In this document: positions 9,156-18,271 of the stretch, piece after piece
Layout of the letters: the number at the start of each line of letters is the position of its first letter
Numbering within the stretch: the stretch's first letter is position 1
Assembly: GCA_031292015.1 (NCBI GenBank)
Contig: JARLHY010000082.1
Coordinates: 1 to 43,844, forward strand
Length of the DNA: 43,844 nucleotides
Direction: 5' to 3'
From: Negativicutes bacterium
GTDB lineage: Bacteria > Bacillota_C > Negativicutes > Sporomusales_B > JARLHX01
Notes under the pieces: model-generated
What the model was told of the DNA's origin: nothing
The model's input: the letters and a program-made list of their open reading frames with translations, nothing else
The model's database searches: none
Position numbers and translations under genes: made by a program

Positions 9156-10258
9156 TGGGGATCATCAATCTTGCGGCCGACAGCCAGGACCTGAGCGAAA
9201 TTACCAGGCAGCGGCCGCTCGCCGCCGTACCCTTCGGCGGTAGATACCGGCTCATCGATTTTGTCCTGTCCGGCATGGTGAACTCAGGAATCGAAAACGT
9301 GGGAATACTGACGCCGCGTCAGCACCGTTCGTTGGCAGATCATCTCCGTTCCGGGGCGGACTGGCAGTTTGCCCAGAAAAAGGACGGACTGGTCCTGTTG
9401 CCTCCCTCTTTTTCCGACGGCGACAAGCCGGTCAGGGGCGATATCCGGAACTTTCACTGCAACCTGGACTTTCTCCAGCGCAGCAGCCAGGAATACGTCC
9501 TTGTCGCCGGCGCCAACGTCGTCGGCAGTATGGACTATCGCGACGCGCTCCGGTTTCATGAGGAAACCGCCGCGGACATCACTTTTCTTTATAAAATGGA
9601 GGACCACACCCGCCAGGACTGCCCCAACTGCAGAGTCGCCGACGTTCAGCCGGCCGGCCGGCTGGCCGCAATCAGACTGAACCCGCCGACCCTCGACAGC
9701 GGTAATTTCCTGCTGGATACCTTTATCCTCAAAAGAGAACTGCTCATTGATCTGGTGGAAGGTTGCACAGGCCGCGGCAAGCCGGACAGCATCCTTCAGG
9801 AGATCAGTGACAACCTCGGTTACCTGAGGGCCAGAGCCTTTCATTATCCGGGCTACATTGCCCGAATCCACTGTCTGCCAAGCTATTACCGCCATAGCAT
9901 GGACCTGCTCAATCCCGCCAACTGGCAGCAGCTGTTCGCCCAGCCCAACCGGATCTACACCAGGGTACGGCACGACGCGCCGACCCGCTACACCAAGGAG
10001 GCCAGGGTAGCCAATGTCCTTGTGGCCGGCGGCTGCCTGATTGCCGGCAGAGTGGAGAACAGCGTGCTGTTTCAGAGAGTGAGCATCGGGTCCGGCGCCC
10101 AGGTCCGGGGTAGTATCCTGATGCCTGGCAGCGAAGTTGCCGAAAACGCGGTTTTGGAAAACGTCATCTGCGACAAGGACGTCCGGGTCACCGCCGGAAA
10201 AACTCTGCGGGGAACCTCCGGCAAACCGCTGGTTATCAAGAAAGGAACGGTTGTTTAG
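9155..10258 (+). CDS. glgD: Glucose-1-phosphate adenylyltransferase subunit GlgD
   Basis: GlgD is a GlgC paralogue that modulates GlgC activity in the mixed enzyme. This 367-residue copy keeps the nucleotidyltransferase fold ([17 protein letters not shown], beta-helix repeats near the C-terminus). The glycine-rich ATP loop of GlgC is missing: the N-terminus reads [15 protein letters not shown], and the SGDHVYKM motif is replaced by AGANVVGSMDY. These changes are typical of GlgD and support a non-catalytic or weakly catalytic role. It overlaps glgC by one base, and one base separates it from glgA. Confidence 0.93.
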   Translation: MGIINLAADSQDLSEITRQRPLAAVPFGGRYRLIDFVLSGMVNSGIENVGILTPRQHRSLADHLRSGADWQFAQKKDGLVLLPPSFSDGDKPVRGDIRNFHCNLDFLQRSSQEYVLVAGANVVGSMDYRDALRFHEETAADITFLYKMEDHTRQDCPNCRVADVQPAGRLAAIRLNPPTLDSGNFLLDTFILKRELLIDLVEGCTGRGKPDSILQEISDNLGYLRARAFHYPGYIARIHCLPSYYRHSMDLLNPANWQQLFAQPNRIYTRVRHDAPTRYTKEARVANVLVAGGCLIAGRVENSVLFQRVSIGSGAQVRGSILMPGSEVAENAVLENVICDKDVRVTAGKTLRGTSGKPLVIKKGTVV

Positions 10259-10259
10259 C

Positions 10260-11822
10260 ATGATCAAGGTATTGATAGCGGCGGCCGAAGCGGCTCCCTT
10301 CTTCAAGACCGGCGGCCTTGGCGACGTGGTCGGCTCGCTGCCCAAAGCGCTGCGCCGGCTGGATATCGACGCCCGGGTGATGCTGCCGCTTCACCAGACA
10401 ATAGCCGCAGAATACCGGGACAAAATGATCCTGCGGCACGAGTTTGATGTTCCGGTGGGCTGGCGTAACCAGTATTGCGGCCTGCAGGAGCTCGACCATT
10501 CCGGAGTCCCTTTTTATTTTCTCGGCAACGACTATTATTTTAATCGCCCCTGGCTCTACGGCCAGTATGACGACGCCGAACGCTACGCCTATTTTTGCCG
10601 GGCCGTGCTGGAAAGCCTTCCCCACCTGGAGTTCGTTCCGGACATCATCCACTGTCATGACTGGCATGCCGGCCTCATCAGCGTGTTTTTGACGGCCCAC
10701 TACAGGCAACGGCCCGAATACGCGGGCATCCGCACCCTTTTCACCATCCACAACCTGAAATACCAGGGCGTGTTTCCCAAAGAGATCATGGGCGATGTCC
10801 TGGATCTTGGCTGGGAGCATTTTACCGCTGACCGGCTGGAGTTTTACGATCAGGTGAGTTTCATGAAAGGCGCCCTTACTTACTCCGACCGCATCAACAC
10901 TGTCAGCAGGACCTATGCCGATGAAATCCAGCATCCCTTTTTCGGCGAACAGCTGGACGGTTTGTTGCGCCGGCGGCGGGACGCCCTCTCCGGCATCGTC
11001 AACGGCATCGACTATGAAATTTACGATCCGGCCAACGATTCCCGCATTTACTGCCGCTATGGGCAAAATTGGCTAAACAAAAGCGAAAACAAAGCCAGGC
11101 TGCAGGAACAGCTTGGTTTGCCGCAAAACCGGGATATACCGCTGGTAGCCATCGTCTCGCGGTTGGTAAGCCAGAAGGGGATTGACCTGGTAGCCAGGCT
11201 GCTGGAAGATATTCTCGCCCTCGACCTCCAGTTGGTAATCCTGGGCACCGGTGAGGAGCATTACCAGAATATGTTCTGGTACGCCGCCGGACGTTATCCC
11301 CGCAAGGTATCGGCCAACATCTGCTTCGATGAAACTCTGGCCCGGCGGGTTTACGCCGCCGCCGACCTGCTCCTCATGCCCTCGCTGTTTGAGCCCTGCG
11401 GCATCGCCCAGCTTATCGCCATGCGTTACGGTTGTCTGCCCCTTGTCAGGGAAACCGGCGGCCTGAAGGACACTGTAACCTCCTACAACGAACAGACCGG
11501 CGCCGGCAACGGCTTCAGCTTCGCCAACTACAACGCCCATGATCTGCTGCACACCCTTCGCCGGGCCCTGGAATTTTATCAACAGCCGGCGGTGTGGGAA
11601 AAAATAGTCGCCAGTGCCATGGCGTGCGACTACAGTTGGGATAAATCCGCCCAGGAATACCAAATACTATATAAGACACTACTCGGCGAGGAGGCTGTTC
11701 ATGGATCTGAATATCACCCAAACTACCTACCAGAGTTCAATACGTTCTATGGATCTCAGCACAACACAGTTCAAGGAAGAATTCTTGGACCGGGTGGAAA
11801 AGTTGCACGGCAAAACCTTTGA
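10260..11822 (+). CDS. glgA: Glycogen synthase GlgA with an unusual C-terminal extension
   Basis: This GT5 glycosyltransferase adds glucose from ADP-glucose to the non-reducing end of glycogen. The start MIKVLIAAAEAAPFFKTGGLGD carries the KTGGL ADP-glucose motif near Lys16, and SLFEPCGIAQL carries the C-terminal family motif. The ATG is two bases after the glgD stop, with AAAGGAA upstream. The protein is 520 residues, about 40 longer than usual for GlgA. Family members end shortly after the segment YSWDKSAQEYQILYKTLL. Here the frame runs on for another 122 nt inside glgP before a TGA. The extra tail (HGSEYHPNYLPEFNTFYG and onward) resembles nothing I know and probably arose by loss of the original stop. 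Confidence 0.94.
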   Translation: MIKVLIAAAEAAPFFKTGGLGDVVGSLPKALRRLDIDARVMLPLHQTIAAEYRDKMILRHEFDVPVGWRNQYCGLQELDHSGVPFYFLGNDYYFNRPWLYGQYDDAERYAYFCRAVLESLPHLEFVPDIIHCHDWHAGLISVFLTAHYRQRPEYAGIRTLFTIHNLKYQGVFPKEIMGDVLDLGWEHFTADRLEFYDQVSFMKGALTYSDRINTVSRTYADEIQHPFFGEQLDGLLRRRRDALSGIVNGIDYEIYDPANDSRIYCRYGQNWLNKSENKARLQEQLGLPQNRDIPLVAIVSRLVSQKGIDLVARLLEDILALDLQLVILGTGEEHYQNMFWYAAGRYPRKVSANICFDETLARRVYAAADLLLMPSLFEPCGIAQLIAMRYGCLPLVRETGGLKDTVTSYNEQTGAGNGFSFANYNAHDLLHTLRRALEFYQQPAVWEKIVASAMACDYSWDKSAQEYQILYKTLLGEEAVHGSEYHPNYLPEFNTFYGSQHNTVQGRILGPGGKVARQNL

Positions 11823-14268
11823 AGAAACATCCACCGCCGAAAGATACAAAGCCCTCAGTTCCCTGGTGCGCGACTATATCGCCAAGGAGTGGCTCAGCGT
11901 TCGCCAGGAGCGGCACGAAGAAAAGCCGAAGCAGGTTTATTACCTTTCCATCGAATTTCTTCTCGGCCGGATGCTCGGCATGTACCTGATGAATCTGGGT
12001 CTGTACGACACCTGTTCCGGCGCTATGGCCGAACTCGGGGTCAAGCTCAGGGATATCGAAGAGGCCGAAGAAGATCCCGGCCTGGGCAACGGCGGACTGG
12101 GACGGCTTGCGGCCTGTTATCTCGATTCCATGGCGGCGGAGAGTCTCCCGGGCCACGGCTGCGGCATCCGCTACCGCTACGGTTTTTTTGAACAGGACGT
12201 CGTAGACGGCTATCAGGTGGAAGTTCCCGACAACTGGCTCACCGATGGTTTTGTTTGGGAGTTTCGCCGGCGGGACGAGGCGCTCACCGTGAAATTTGGC
12301 GGCAATGTGCGGGTCCAGTCCAACGGCAAGTTGCGTTATTACCATGAAAACTACGAGTCGGTCCTGGCGGTTCCCTATGATGTGCCCATCGTCGGCTATC
12401 AGAACGGGACGGTGAATTCCCTGCGGCTGTGGAGCGCCGAACCGGCCAAGGCAGACTTTGTCTGCTCGGCCTTCAACCGTAATGACTGTCTGAAAGTCAT
12501 TGACTACAAGAACTCGGTGGAGACCATATCCAACGTCCTTTACCCGGATGACAGCAGCTACGAGGGCAAGGTACTGCGGCTCAAACAGCAGTATTTCCTG
12601 GTATCGGCCAGCCTCCAGAACATCATCGCCAGTTTCAAGAAGGAGCGGCTGCCGCTGGACAGCCTGCCGGAACACGTCGCCGTCCACATCAACGACACCC
12701 ATCCCACGCTGGCGGTGCCGGAGCTGATGCGGATCCTTATCGACGAAGAGGGAATGGGCTGGGATGAAGCCTGGCAGATTACCGTCAATACTATGTCGTA
12801 TACTAACCACACCGTTCTGCCGGAAGCGCTGGAAAAATGGCCGGAAGACCTGTTCCAGAGGTTGTTGCCGCGGATTTTCATCATCGTCAACGAGATCAAC
12901 GAACGCTTCTGCCAGGAACTGTGGGATCGTTACCCCGGCCAATGGGACCGGATCCGTTCCATGGCTGTGCTGGCCGACGGCAACGTACACATGGCCCACC
13001 TGGCCATCGTCGGCAGCCACAGCGTCAACGGCGTCGCCCAGATTCACACCGAGATTCTGAAGAACAAAGTAATGCATGGCTTTTACCACTTTTATCCCGA
13101 CAAGTTCAACAACAAGACCAACGGCGTGGCTCACCGCCGTTTTCTGATCAAAGCCAACCCCGAGTTGACCGAACTCATCAACGACGCCATCGGCAGCGAC
13201 TGGATCCACTACCCCTGCGACCTCCTGGGGCTGCTCAAGTATGAAAACGACGTCACCTTCGGCCGCAGTCTTGCGGCTGTAAAGCGGCATCACAAGGTGC
13301 TACTGGCGCGCTATATCAAAGACTGGAACGGCTTTTATGTCGATCCTGACTCTATCTTCGACTCCCAGATCAAAAGGATTCACGGCTACAAACGCCAGAC
13401 CATGAACGCCTTTCACATCATGCACCTGTATAACCGGCTGCGGGATAATCCCGATATGGACTTCACCCCCAGGACCTTCATCTTCGGCGGCAAAGCTGCA
13501 CCAGGTTACGCCCAGGCCAAACGGACCATCAAACTCATCAACACCCTGGCGATGATGATCAATAACGACCGCACCATCCGCGACAAAATAAAAGTCGTCT
13601 TCCTGGAAAACTACAACGTCTCCCTGGCCGAGCTCATCATTCCGGCGACCGATGTCAGCGAACAGATTCCCGCCGCCAGCCGGGAAGCCTGCGGCACCAG
13701 CAACATGAAATTCATGATGAACGGCGCCGTCACCATCGGCACCCTGGACGGCGGCAACATCGAAATGCGCAACGCCGTCGGCGACGGCAACATCATCACC
13801 TTCGGCCTCACCGCCGAGGAAGTACTTGATTACTACCAGAACGGCGGCTACAACCCCTGGGATGTCTACAACAGCGACAACCGGGTGAAAACCGTGCTCG
13901 ACCAGCTGATCAATGGCTTTCTGCCCGCCGGGCCGGACGAGTTTCGGCCGCTGTTCGACGCCTTTTTGTATCACGGCGACCAGTTTTTTGTCCTCAAAGA
14001 CTTCGCCGCTTATATCGACGCCCAGATCCGGCTGGAAAAACTCTATCGCGACAAGCGGGAGTGGGCCAACATGTGCATCCACAACATCGCCCATTCCGGC
14101 AAATTCTCCGGTGACCGGACCTTCACCGAATACTCCATGGACATCTGGAAGATGCGTCCGGCGGTGCCGGTCAGATGTTACTGCCGCTCCGACGACGCCC
14201 TGGCCAAGCTGCTGCACGGCTGCGCCCTGCCCCGCCAGAGCCCCGGGCCGGCCGCGTTCCCATCATAA
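11701..14268 (+). CDS. glgP: Glycogen/maltodextrin phosphorylase GlgP
   Basis: This GT35 enzyme releases glucose-1-phosphate from glycogen, using pyridoxal phosphate. The chosen ATG at 11701 has GAGGAGG six bases upstream and gives 855 residues. Signatures include EDPGLGNGGLGRLAACYLDS, HINDTHPTLAVPELMR, KRIHGYKRQ and the PLP-lysine region EACGTSNMKFMMNGAVTIGT (Lys about 670). The first 122 nt are also read as the glgA tail. The N-terminus repeats itself: MDLNITQ at residue 1 and MDLSTTQ at residue 17, both from ATGGATCT in DNA. The second is where a normal-length protein would begin, but it lacks a ribosome-binding site. The GH13-GH77 gene follows 15 bp downstream. Confidence 0.95.
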   Translation: MDLNITQTTYQSSIRSMDLSTTQFKEEFLDRVEKLHGKTFEETSTAERYKALSSLVRDYIAKEWLSVRQERHEEKPKQVYYLSIEFLLGRMLGMYLMNLGLYDTCSGAMAELGVKLRDIEEAEEDPGLGNGGLGRLAACYLDSMAAESLPGHGCGIRYRYGFFEQDVVDGYQVEVPDNWLTDGFVWEFRRRDEALTVKFGGNVRVQSNGKLRYYHENYESVLAVPYDVPIVGYQNGTVNSLRLWSAEPAKADFVCSAFNRNDCLKVIDYKNSVETISNVLYPDDSSYEGKVLRLKQQYFLVSASLQNIIASFKKERLPLDSLPEHVAVHINDTHPTLAVPELMRILIDEEGMGWDEAWQITVNTMSYTNHTVLPEALEKWPEDLFQRLLPRIFIIVNEINERFCQELWDRYPGQWDRIRSMAVLADGNVHMAHLAIVGSHSVNGVAQIHTEILKNKVMHGFYHFYPDKFNNKTNGVAHRRFLIKANPELTELINDAIGSDWIHYPCDLLGLLKYENDVTFGRSLAAVKRHHKVLLARYIKDWNGFYVDPDSIFDSQIKRIHGYKRQTMNAFHIMHLYNRLRDNPDMDFTPRTFIFGGKAAPGYAQAKRTIKLINTLAMMINNDRTIRDKIKVVFLENYNVSLAELIIPATDVSEQIPAASREACGTSNMKFMMNGAVTIGTLDGGNIEMRNAVGDGNIITFGLTAEEVLDYYQNGGYNPWDVYNSDNRVKTVLDQLINGFLPAGPDEFRPLFDAFLYHGDQFFVLKDFAAYIDAQIRLEKLYRDKREWANMCIHNIAHSGKFSGDRTFTEYSMDIWKMRPAVPVRCYCRSDDALAKLLHGCALPRQSPGPAAFPS

Positions 14269-14283
14269 GGCAGGGAGAAATTT

Positions 14284-17200
14284 ATGGAACAGGAATGGCT
14301 ATGGCACAATTCTCATGACAGTTTATTCCGCAGCCCCTTCGGGGCTGTTTCTGCTGGTAGCAGCGTCCGCTTGCGCCTCAGGGTGGCCAGCGGCAACCCG
14401 CCGGATTGGGTATCCCTGCGGTTCTGGCACAGCGGCCATGAGCAGCAGGTGCCGATGTATTTCTGGCAAGGCGAAGGCAGCGCCCAGGTATTCCAGGCCG
14501 AGTTTACCGCGCCGGCGGTTCCTGGTTTGCTGTGGTATCATTTCGCTGTCTGCCAGCGGGGCAAAATCTATTTTTACGGCAATCCGTCCGGGCAGGGCGG
14601 CTCCGGTCAGATCATGGGACCAAATCCGCCGTCCTGGCAGATTACCGTCTACCGCCAGGGAGCCGTCACCCCCAACTGGTTCAAAGAAGCGGTGATGTAC
14701 CAGATTTTTGTCGATCGTTTCTTCAACGGCCTGCCGGACGGCCGGATCGTCAATCTGCTGCCAGGCAGCCTGATCCATGCCTACTGGGACGACACGCCGT
14801 TCTATGTCCGGGATATGCGCACAGGTCATATCTTCGCCTACGATTTCTTCGGCGGCAACCTTCAGGGCGTGCTGGCAAAGCTGCCCTACCTGCGCGAGTT
14901 GGGGGTCGACGTCCTGTACTTCAACCCGGTTTTCGAATCTCCCAGCAACCATAAATATGACATTGCCGACTACAAAAAAATCGATCCCATGTTCGGGGAC
15001 AACGAATTCTTCCGGGAGCTTTGCGCCAAGGGCCGCGAAGCGGGCATCAGCGTCATTCTTGACGGCGTTTTCAGCCACACCGGCAGCGACAGCAGATACT
15101 TCAACAAGGAAGGCCGCTACTCGGACCTGGGCGCTTATCAGTCGCCCGAGTCGCCCTATTACCGCTGGTACCGGTTCAGCGAGTACCCCGACAAGTACGA
15201 AGCCTGGTGGGGCATCGGCACCATGCCCAACGTCGAGGAGCTTGAGCCGTCCTACGTCAATTTCATCATCGACGGCGAAGACAGCGTGGTGAAGCACTGG
15301 CATAAACTGGGCGCCAGAGGCTGGCGCCTGGATGTGGCCGACGAGCTGCCCGACCAGTTCATCAAACATCTCCGGACAGTGCTCAAGGAGCAGGATCCTG
15401 AATCGGTGCTGATTGGCGAGGTCTGGGAAGACGCATCGAAAAAGGTGAGCTACGACGCCGCCCGCGAATACCTGCTGGGCGACGAACTGGACTCTGTCAC
15501 CAATTACCCCTTCCGCCTGGCACTGCTCGACTTCATCCTCGGCCGCAGGGATGCCGCCGAGACCCAACGGGGCCTGATGAGCCTGTATGAAAATTACCCG
15601 CTGGAAAACTTTTATGCCCTGATGAACGTTCTGGGCGGCCACGACGTACCCCGGATCCTCACCCTGCTGGGGGAGGCCCCGCCGCCTGAGGGCATGACCA
15701 TCATCGAGCAGGCCGATTATCGGCTGCCGCCCGAGCGGCGGCTGCTGGCGCTTACCCGGCTGAAACTGCTGGTACTCTGGCAGATGACCTTTCCCGGTGT
15801 TCCCTGCATCTACTATGGCGACGAAGCCGGCCTGGAAGGCTACGCCGACCCGTTCAACCGCGGTACCTACCCTTGGGGCCGGGCAGAAAGCGAACTGCTG
15901 GCCTGGTACAAGAAAACAGTGACGCTGCGCAAACGTTTCGCGGTGCTGCAGACCGGCCAGTGGCTGCCGCTGCCGGTTGGTGGCGACATTTACGGCTACG
16001 TGCGGCGCATCCAGGGAGGCAGGGATGTATTCGGCCAGCCCAAAAAGAACAACACGGCGGTAGTCCTCTTCAACCGCAGCGTTCACGAGGCCAGGACCTT
16101 CTCCGCCAATATCGGCGAGTACTGCCAGGACGAACTGCTCGACATGCTCGACGAGGGAAAAGTTGTCCGTTTTACCGGCGGCTGGCTGGAAATAACCCTC
16201 GGGCCGCTGGAAGGCAAGCTCTTGCTGGAACGGACCGAAAGCCCGCCCGCTTTTTCCCGGGCCTGCGGGATACTGCTGCACCCGACCTCCCTGCCGTCAG
16301 CCTTCGGGATTGGCGACCTGGGGCCCGAGGCCAGGAACTTCGTTGATTTCCTGGCTGACAGCGGCCAGAAATACTGGCAGATACTGCCTCTTAATCCACC
16401 CGGCTACGGCGCCTCTCCCTATGCCTGCGATTCAGCCTTCGCCGGCAACCCGCTGCTTATATCCCCGGAACTCCTGGCTGAGGACGGCCTGCTCGACCCG
16501 TCAGACCTTGCCGACCCGCCGGCCTTTGATCCCGACAGCGTCGAATTCGAAACAGTGAAAACCTATAAACAGCGGCTGCTGCGCCGGGCTTTCGCCGCCT
16601 TTCGCCAGACGGGTCCGCCGGCGGACTATGAACGCTTTGTCGATGAGAACGCCATATGGCTGAAGAATTACGCCCTGTTCCGGGCCCTGAAAGACCACTT
16701 CGGCGGGCAGGCCTGGAACTATTGGGACCTGCCGCTGGCAACGCGCCAGGCCGCGGAACTCGCCCGCTACGAACAGCTGTTGGCCGAGGAAATCGCCTAT
16801 CACTCTTTTGGGCAGTACATCTTTTTCCGGCAGTGGGGCAGACTGAAAAACTACGCCGGCAGCCGAGGTGTCAGCTTCATCGGCGACCTGCCAATCTTCG
16901 TCGCCCAGGACAGCAGCGACGTATGGGCCAATCAGCGGCTTTTCGCCCTGGACGATCACGGACTGCCGGGCACCCTCGCCGGCGTGCCGCCTGACTATTT
17001 CAGCGAGACCGGCCAGCTGTGGGGCAATCCCCACTATGACTGGCAGGCCATGCGCCAGGATGACTATCGCTGGTGGCGCGAGCGGCTCAGCCTGCTGTTT
17101 ACGCTGACTGACGTCGTCCGCATCGATCACTTCCGGGGTTTTGACTCTTACTGGGCGGTGGCGGCCGGCGAGGAAACCGCCGTCCATGGCGATTGGCTCA

Positions 17201-17736
17201 AAGGGCCGGGCGAAGAGTTTTTCGCCACTATCCAACACCACCTGGGCAACCTGCCGATTATTGCCGAAGACCTGGGGATCATCACCCGCTCGGTAAGCCG
17301 GCTGCGGGAAAAATTCAACTTGCCGGGGATGAAAGTGCTGCATTTCTCCTTCAGCGCCGACCGGTACGGCGAATGCTCCGCCGATGACTGCGAAGACAAC
17401 ATGGTGATCTACACCGGCACTCATGACAATGACACCACCCTGGGGTGGTACCAGAACCTTGACAGCAAAGAGGCCATGTGTGTGCGACGTTATCTTGGGC
17501 TCGACGCCGACGCCCTGGCAGGCGAGATCTGCTGGCGATTCATCGAGAGTGCGTACGCCAACAGCGCCAGTATCGCCATTGTGCCGCTGCAGGACATCCT
17601 TTGCCTCGGCGGCGAGGCCCGGATGAACCTTCCCGGCACGGTGGAAGGAAACTGGCTGTGGCGGTCCGGCAAAGGGGCGCTGGCAGCCGACATTGCCGGC
17701 CGGCTGGCGGGACTCGCGGCGAAATATCGGCGCTGA
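14284..17736 (+). CDS. GH13 amylase/debranching-type enzyme fused to GH77 4-alpha-glucanotransferase
   Basis: One 1150-residue polypeptide contains two glucan enzymes. Residues 1-125 are a beta-rich domain like the N-domain of neopullulanases (CBM34-like). Residues about 130-650 are a GH13 barrel with nucleophile Asp350 (GWRLDVADE), acid Glu379 (LIGEVWED) and Asp454 (GGHDVPRIL). Residues about 656-1150 are a complete MalQ (GH77) domain starting CGILLHPTSLPSAFGIGDLG, with Asp948 (VVRIDHFRGF), Glu995 (IIAEDLG) and Asp1048 (GTHDNDT). All six acidic residues are present, so both halves look active. The likely job is debranching or trimming of phosphorylase limit dextrins and re-joining of the released oligosaccharides. 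There is no signal peptide, so it acts in the cytoplasm. The ATG follows GGGAG. Confidence 0.93.
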   Translation: MEQEWLWHNSHDSLFRSPFGAVSAGSSVRLRLRVASGNPPDWVSLRFWHSGHEQQVPMYFWQGEGSAQVFQAEFTAPAVPGLLWYHFAVCQRGKIYFYGNPSGQGGSGQIMGPNPPSWQITVYRQGAVTPNWFKEAVMYQIFVDRFFNGLPDGRIVNLLPGSLIHAYWDDTPFYVRDMRTGHIFAYDFFGGNLQGVLAKLPYLRELGVDVLYFNPVFESPSNHKYDIADYKKIDPMFGDNEFFRELCAKGREAGISVILDGVFSHTGSDSRYFNKEGRYSDLGAYQSPESPYYRWYRFSEYPDKYEAWWGIGTMPNVEELEPSYVNFIIDGEDSVVKHWHKLGARGWRLDVADELPDQFIKHLRTVLKEQDPESVLIGEVWEDASKKVSYDAAREYLLGDELDSVTNYPFRLALLDFILGRRDAAETQRGLMSLYENYPLENFYALMNVLGGHDVPRILTLLGEAPPPEGMTIIEQADYRLPPERRLLALTRLKLLVLWQMTFPGVPCIYYGDEAGLEGYADPFNRGTYPWGRAESELLAWYKKTVTLRKRFAVLQTGQWLPLPVGGDIYGYVRRIQGGRDVFGQPKKNNTAVVLFNRSVHEARTFSANIGEYCQDELLDMLDEGKVVRFTGGWLEITLGPLEGKLLLERTESPPAFSRACGILLHPTSLPSAFGIGDLGPEARNFVDFLADSGQKYWQILPLNPPGYGASPYACDSAFAGNPLLISPELLAEDGLLDPSDLADPPAFDPDSVEFETVKTYKQRLLRRAFAAFRQTGPPADYERFVDENAIWLKNYALFRALKDHFGGQAWNYWDLPLATRQAAELARYEQLLAEEIAYHSFGQYIFFRQWGRLKNYAGSRGVSFIGDLPIFVAQDSSDVWANQRLFALDDHGLPGTLAGVPPDYFSETGQLWGNPHYDWQAMRQDDYRWWRERLSLLFTLTDVVRIDHFRGFDSYWAVAAGEETAVHGDWLKGPGEEFFATIQHHLGNLPIIAEDLGIITRSVSRLREKFNLPGMKVLHFSFSADRYGECSADDCEDNMVIYTGTHDNDTTLGWYQNLDSKEAMCVRRYLGLDADALAGEICWRFIESAYANSASIAIVPLQDILCLGGEARMNLPGTVEGNWLWRSGKGALAADIAGRLAGLAAKYRR

Positions 17737-17792
17737 CCGTACATACTTGCCGTACAGGACGGGAATACTATGGCCCGTAAGGAGGGATGAAA

Positions 17793-18113
17793 ATGACCCA
17801 GGACAAACGGAGCAACAGCAAATATGAAGACAACGGCATCGTTCTAAGTCCCGCCGTTCCCGCCAAGGGGGAGACCGCGCGGGTTGTCTACAACGGCCTA
17901 TTGGCCCAGAGCGGCGCCGATAAAGTCTATGTCCATGTCGGTTTCGGCGATGACTGGAAACGGCCCACCGATTACCGGATGAACAGGAGCGGCAGTGGAT
18001 TCGAGGCCCAGATCCCGGTAGCCATCGCCAATACGATGAATCTATGCTTCAAAGACAATGCCAACAATTGGGACAACAATTCGGGCCATAACTATTCCTA
18101 TACCGTACTGTAG
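17793..18113 (+). CDS. Stand-alone starch/glycogen-binding domain protein (CBM25-like)
   Basis: The start is set at the second ATG (17793), seven bases after AAGGAGG; the first ATG directly abuts that site. The 106-residue product is one beta-sandwich-type domain: PAKGETARVVYNGLLAQSGA, YVHVGFGDDWKRPTDYRM, a long polar strand region, then LCFKDNANNWDNNSGHNYSY at the C-terminus. The order GFGD.W, CFKD...NWDNN and NYSY matches CBM25/CBM53-type starch-binding modules. There is no signal peptide and no catalytic domain. As the last gene of the glycogen operon, 56 bp after the GH13-GH77 gene and before a terminator, it probably binds the cytoplasmic glycogen granule. Its exact role is unknown. Confidence 0.85.
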   Translation: MTQDKRSNSKYEDNGIVLSPAVPAKGETARVVYNGLLAQSGADKVYVHVGFGDDWKRPTDYRMNRSGSGFEAQIPVAIANTMNLCFKDNANNWDNNSGHNYSYTVL

Positions 18114-18122
18114 TCCAATTGC

Positions 18123-18140
18123 AAGAGCCGCAAGGCTCTT
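18123..18140 (+). terminator. Terminator of the glycogen operon
   Basis: A 7-bp stem (AAGAGCC with GGCTCTT) with GCAA loop is followed by TTTATTTT, directly after the CBM25-like gene. Confidence 0.85.
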
Positions 18141-18186
18141 TTTATTTTAGAGAATATTTCTTAGCGTCAATCATGCAAAAAAAATA

Positions 18187-18203
18187 ACAGCCAAAGTGGC
18201 TGT
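18187..18203 (-). terminator. Terminator of the SnoaL-like gene
   Basis: On the minus strand, ACAGCC pairs with GGCTGT across a 5-nt loop and is followed by TATTTTTTTT. It lies 69 bp past the stop of the minus-strand gene at 18272-18631. Confidence 0.75.
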
Positions 18204-18225
18204 CTTTGTCGTACGGTAAAAGCGG

Positions 18226-18254
18226 AACCTTAGAGGGTCACCCTTGTTAAGGTT
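18226..18254. repeat. Nested inverted repeat downstream of the SnoaL-like gene
   Basis: Outer arms AACCTTA (18226-18232) and TAAGGTT (18248-18254) enclose an inner AGGG-TCA-CCCT. It lies between the SnoaL-like stop codon and its terminator. It could be an RNA hairpin in the 3' untranslated region or a protein-binding site; its role is unknown. Confidence 0.5.
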
Positions 18255-18271
18255 CGTTGCAATCGCATAAG

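Noticed and set aside
14323..16281. 652-codon frame antisense to the GH13-GH77 gene
   Set aside because: Shadow of a gene with intact catalytic motifs; no ribosome-binding site and no recognisable domain.
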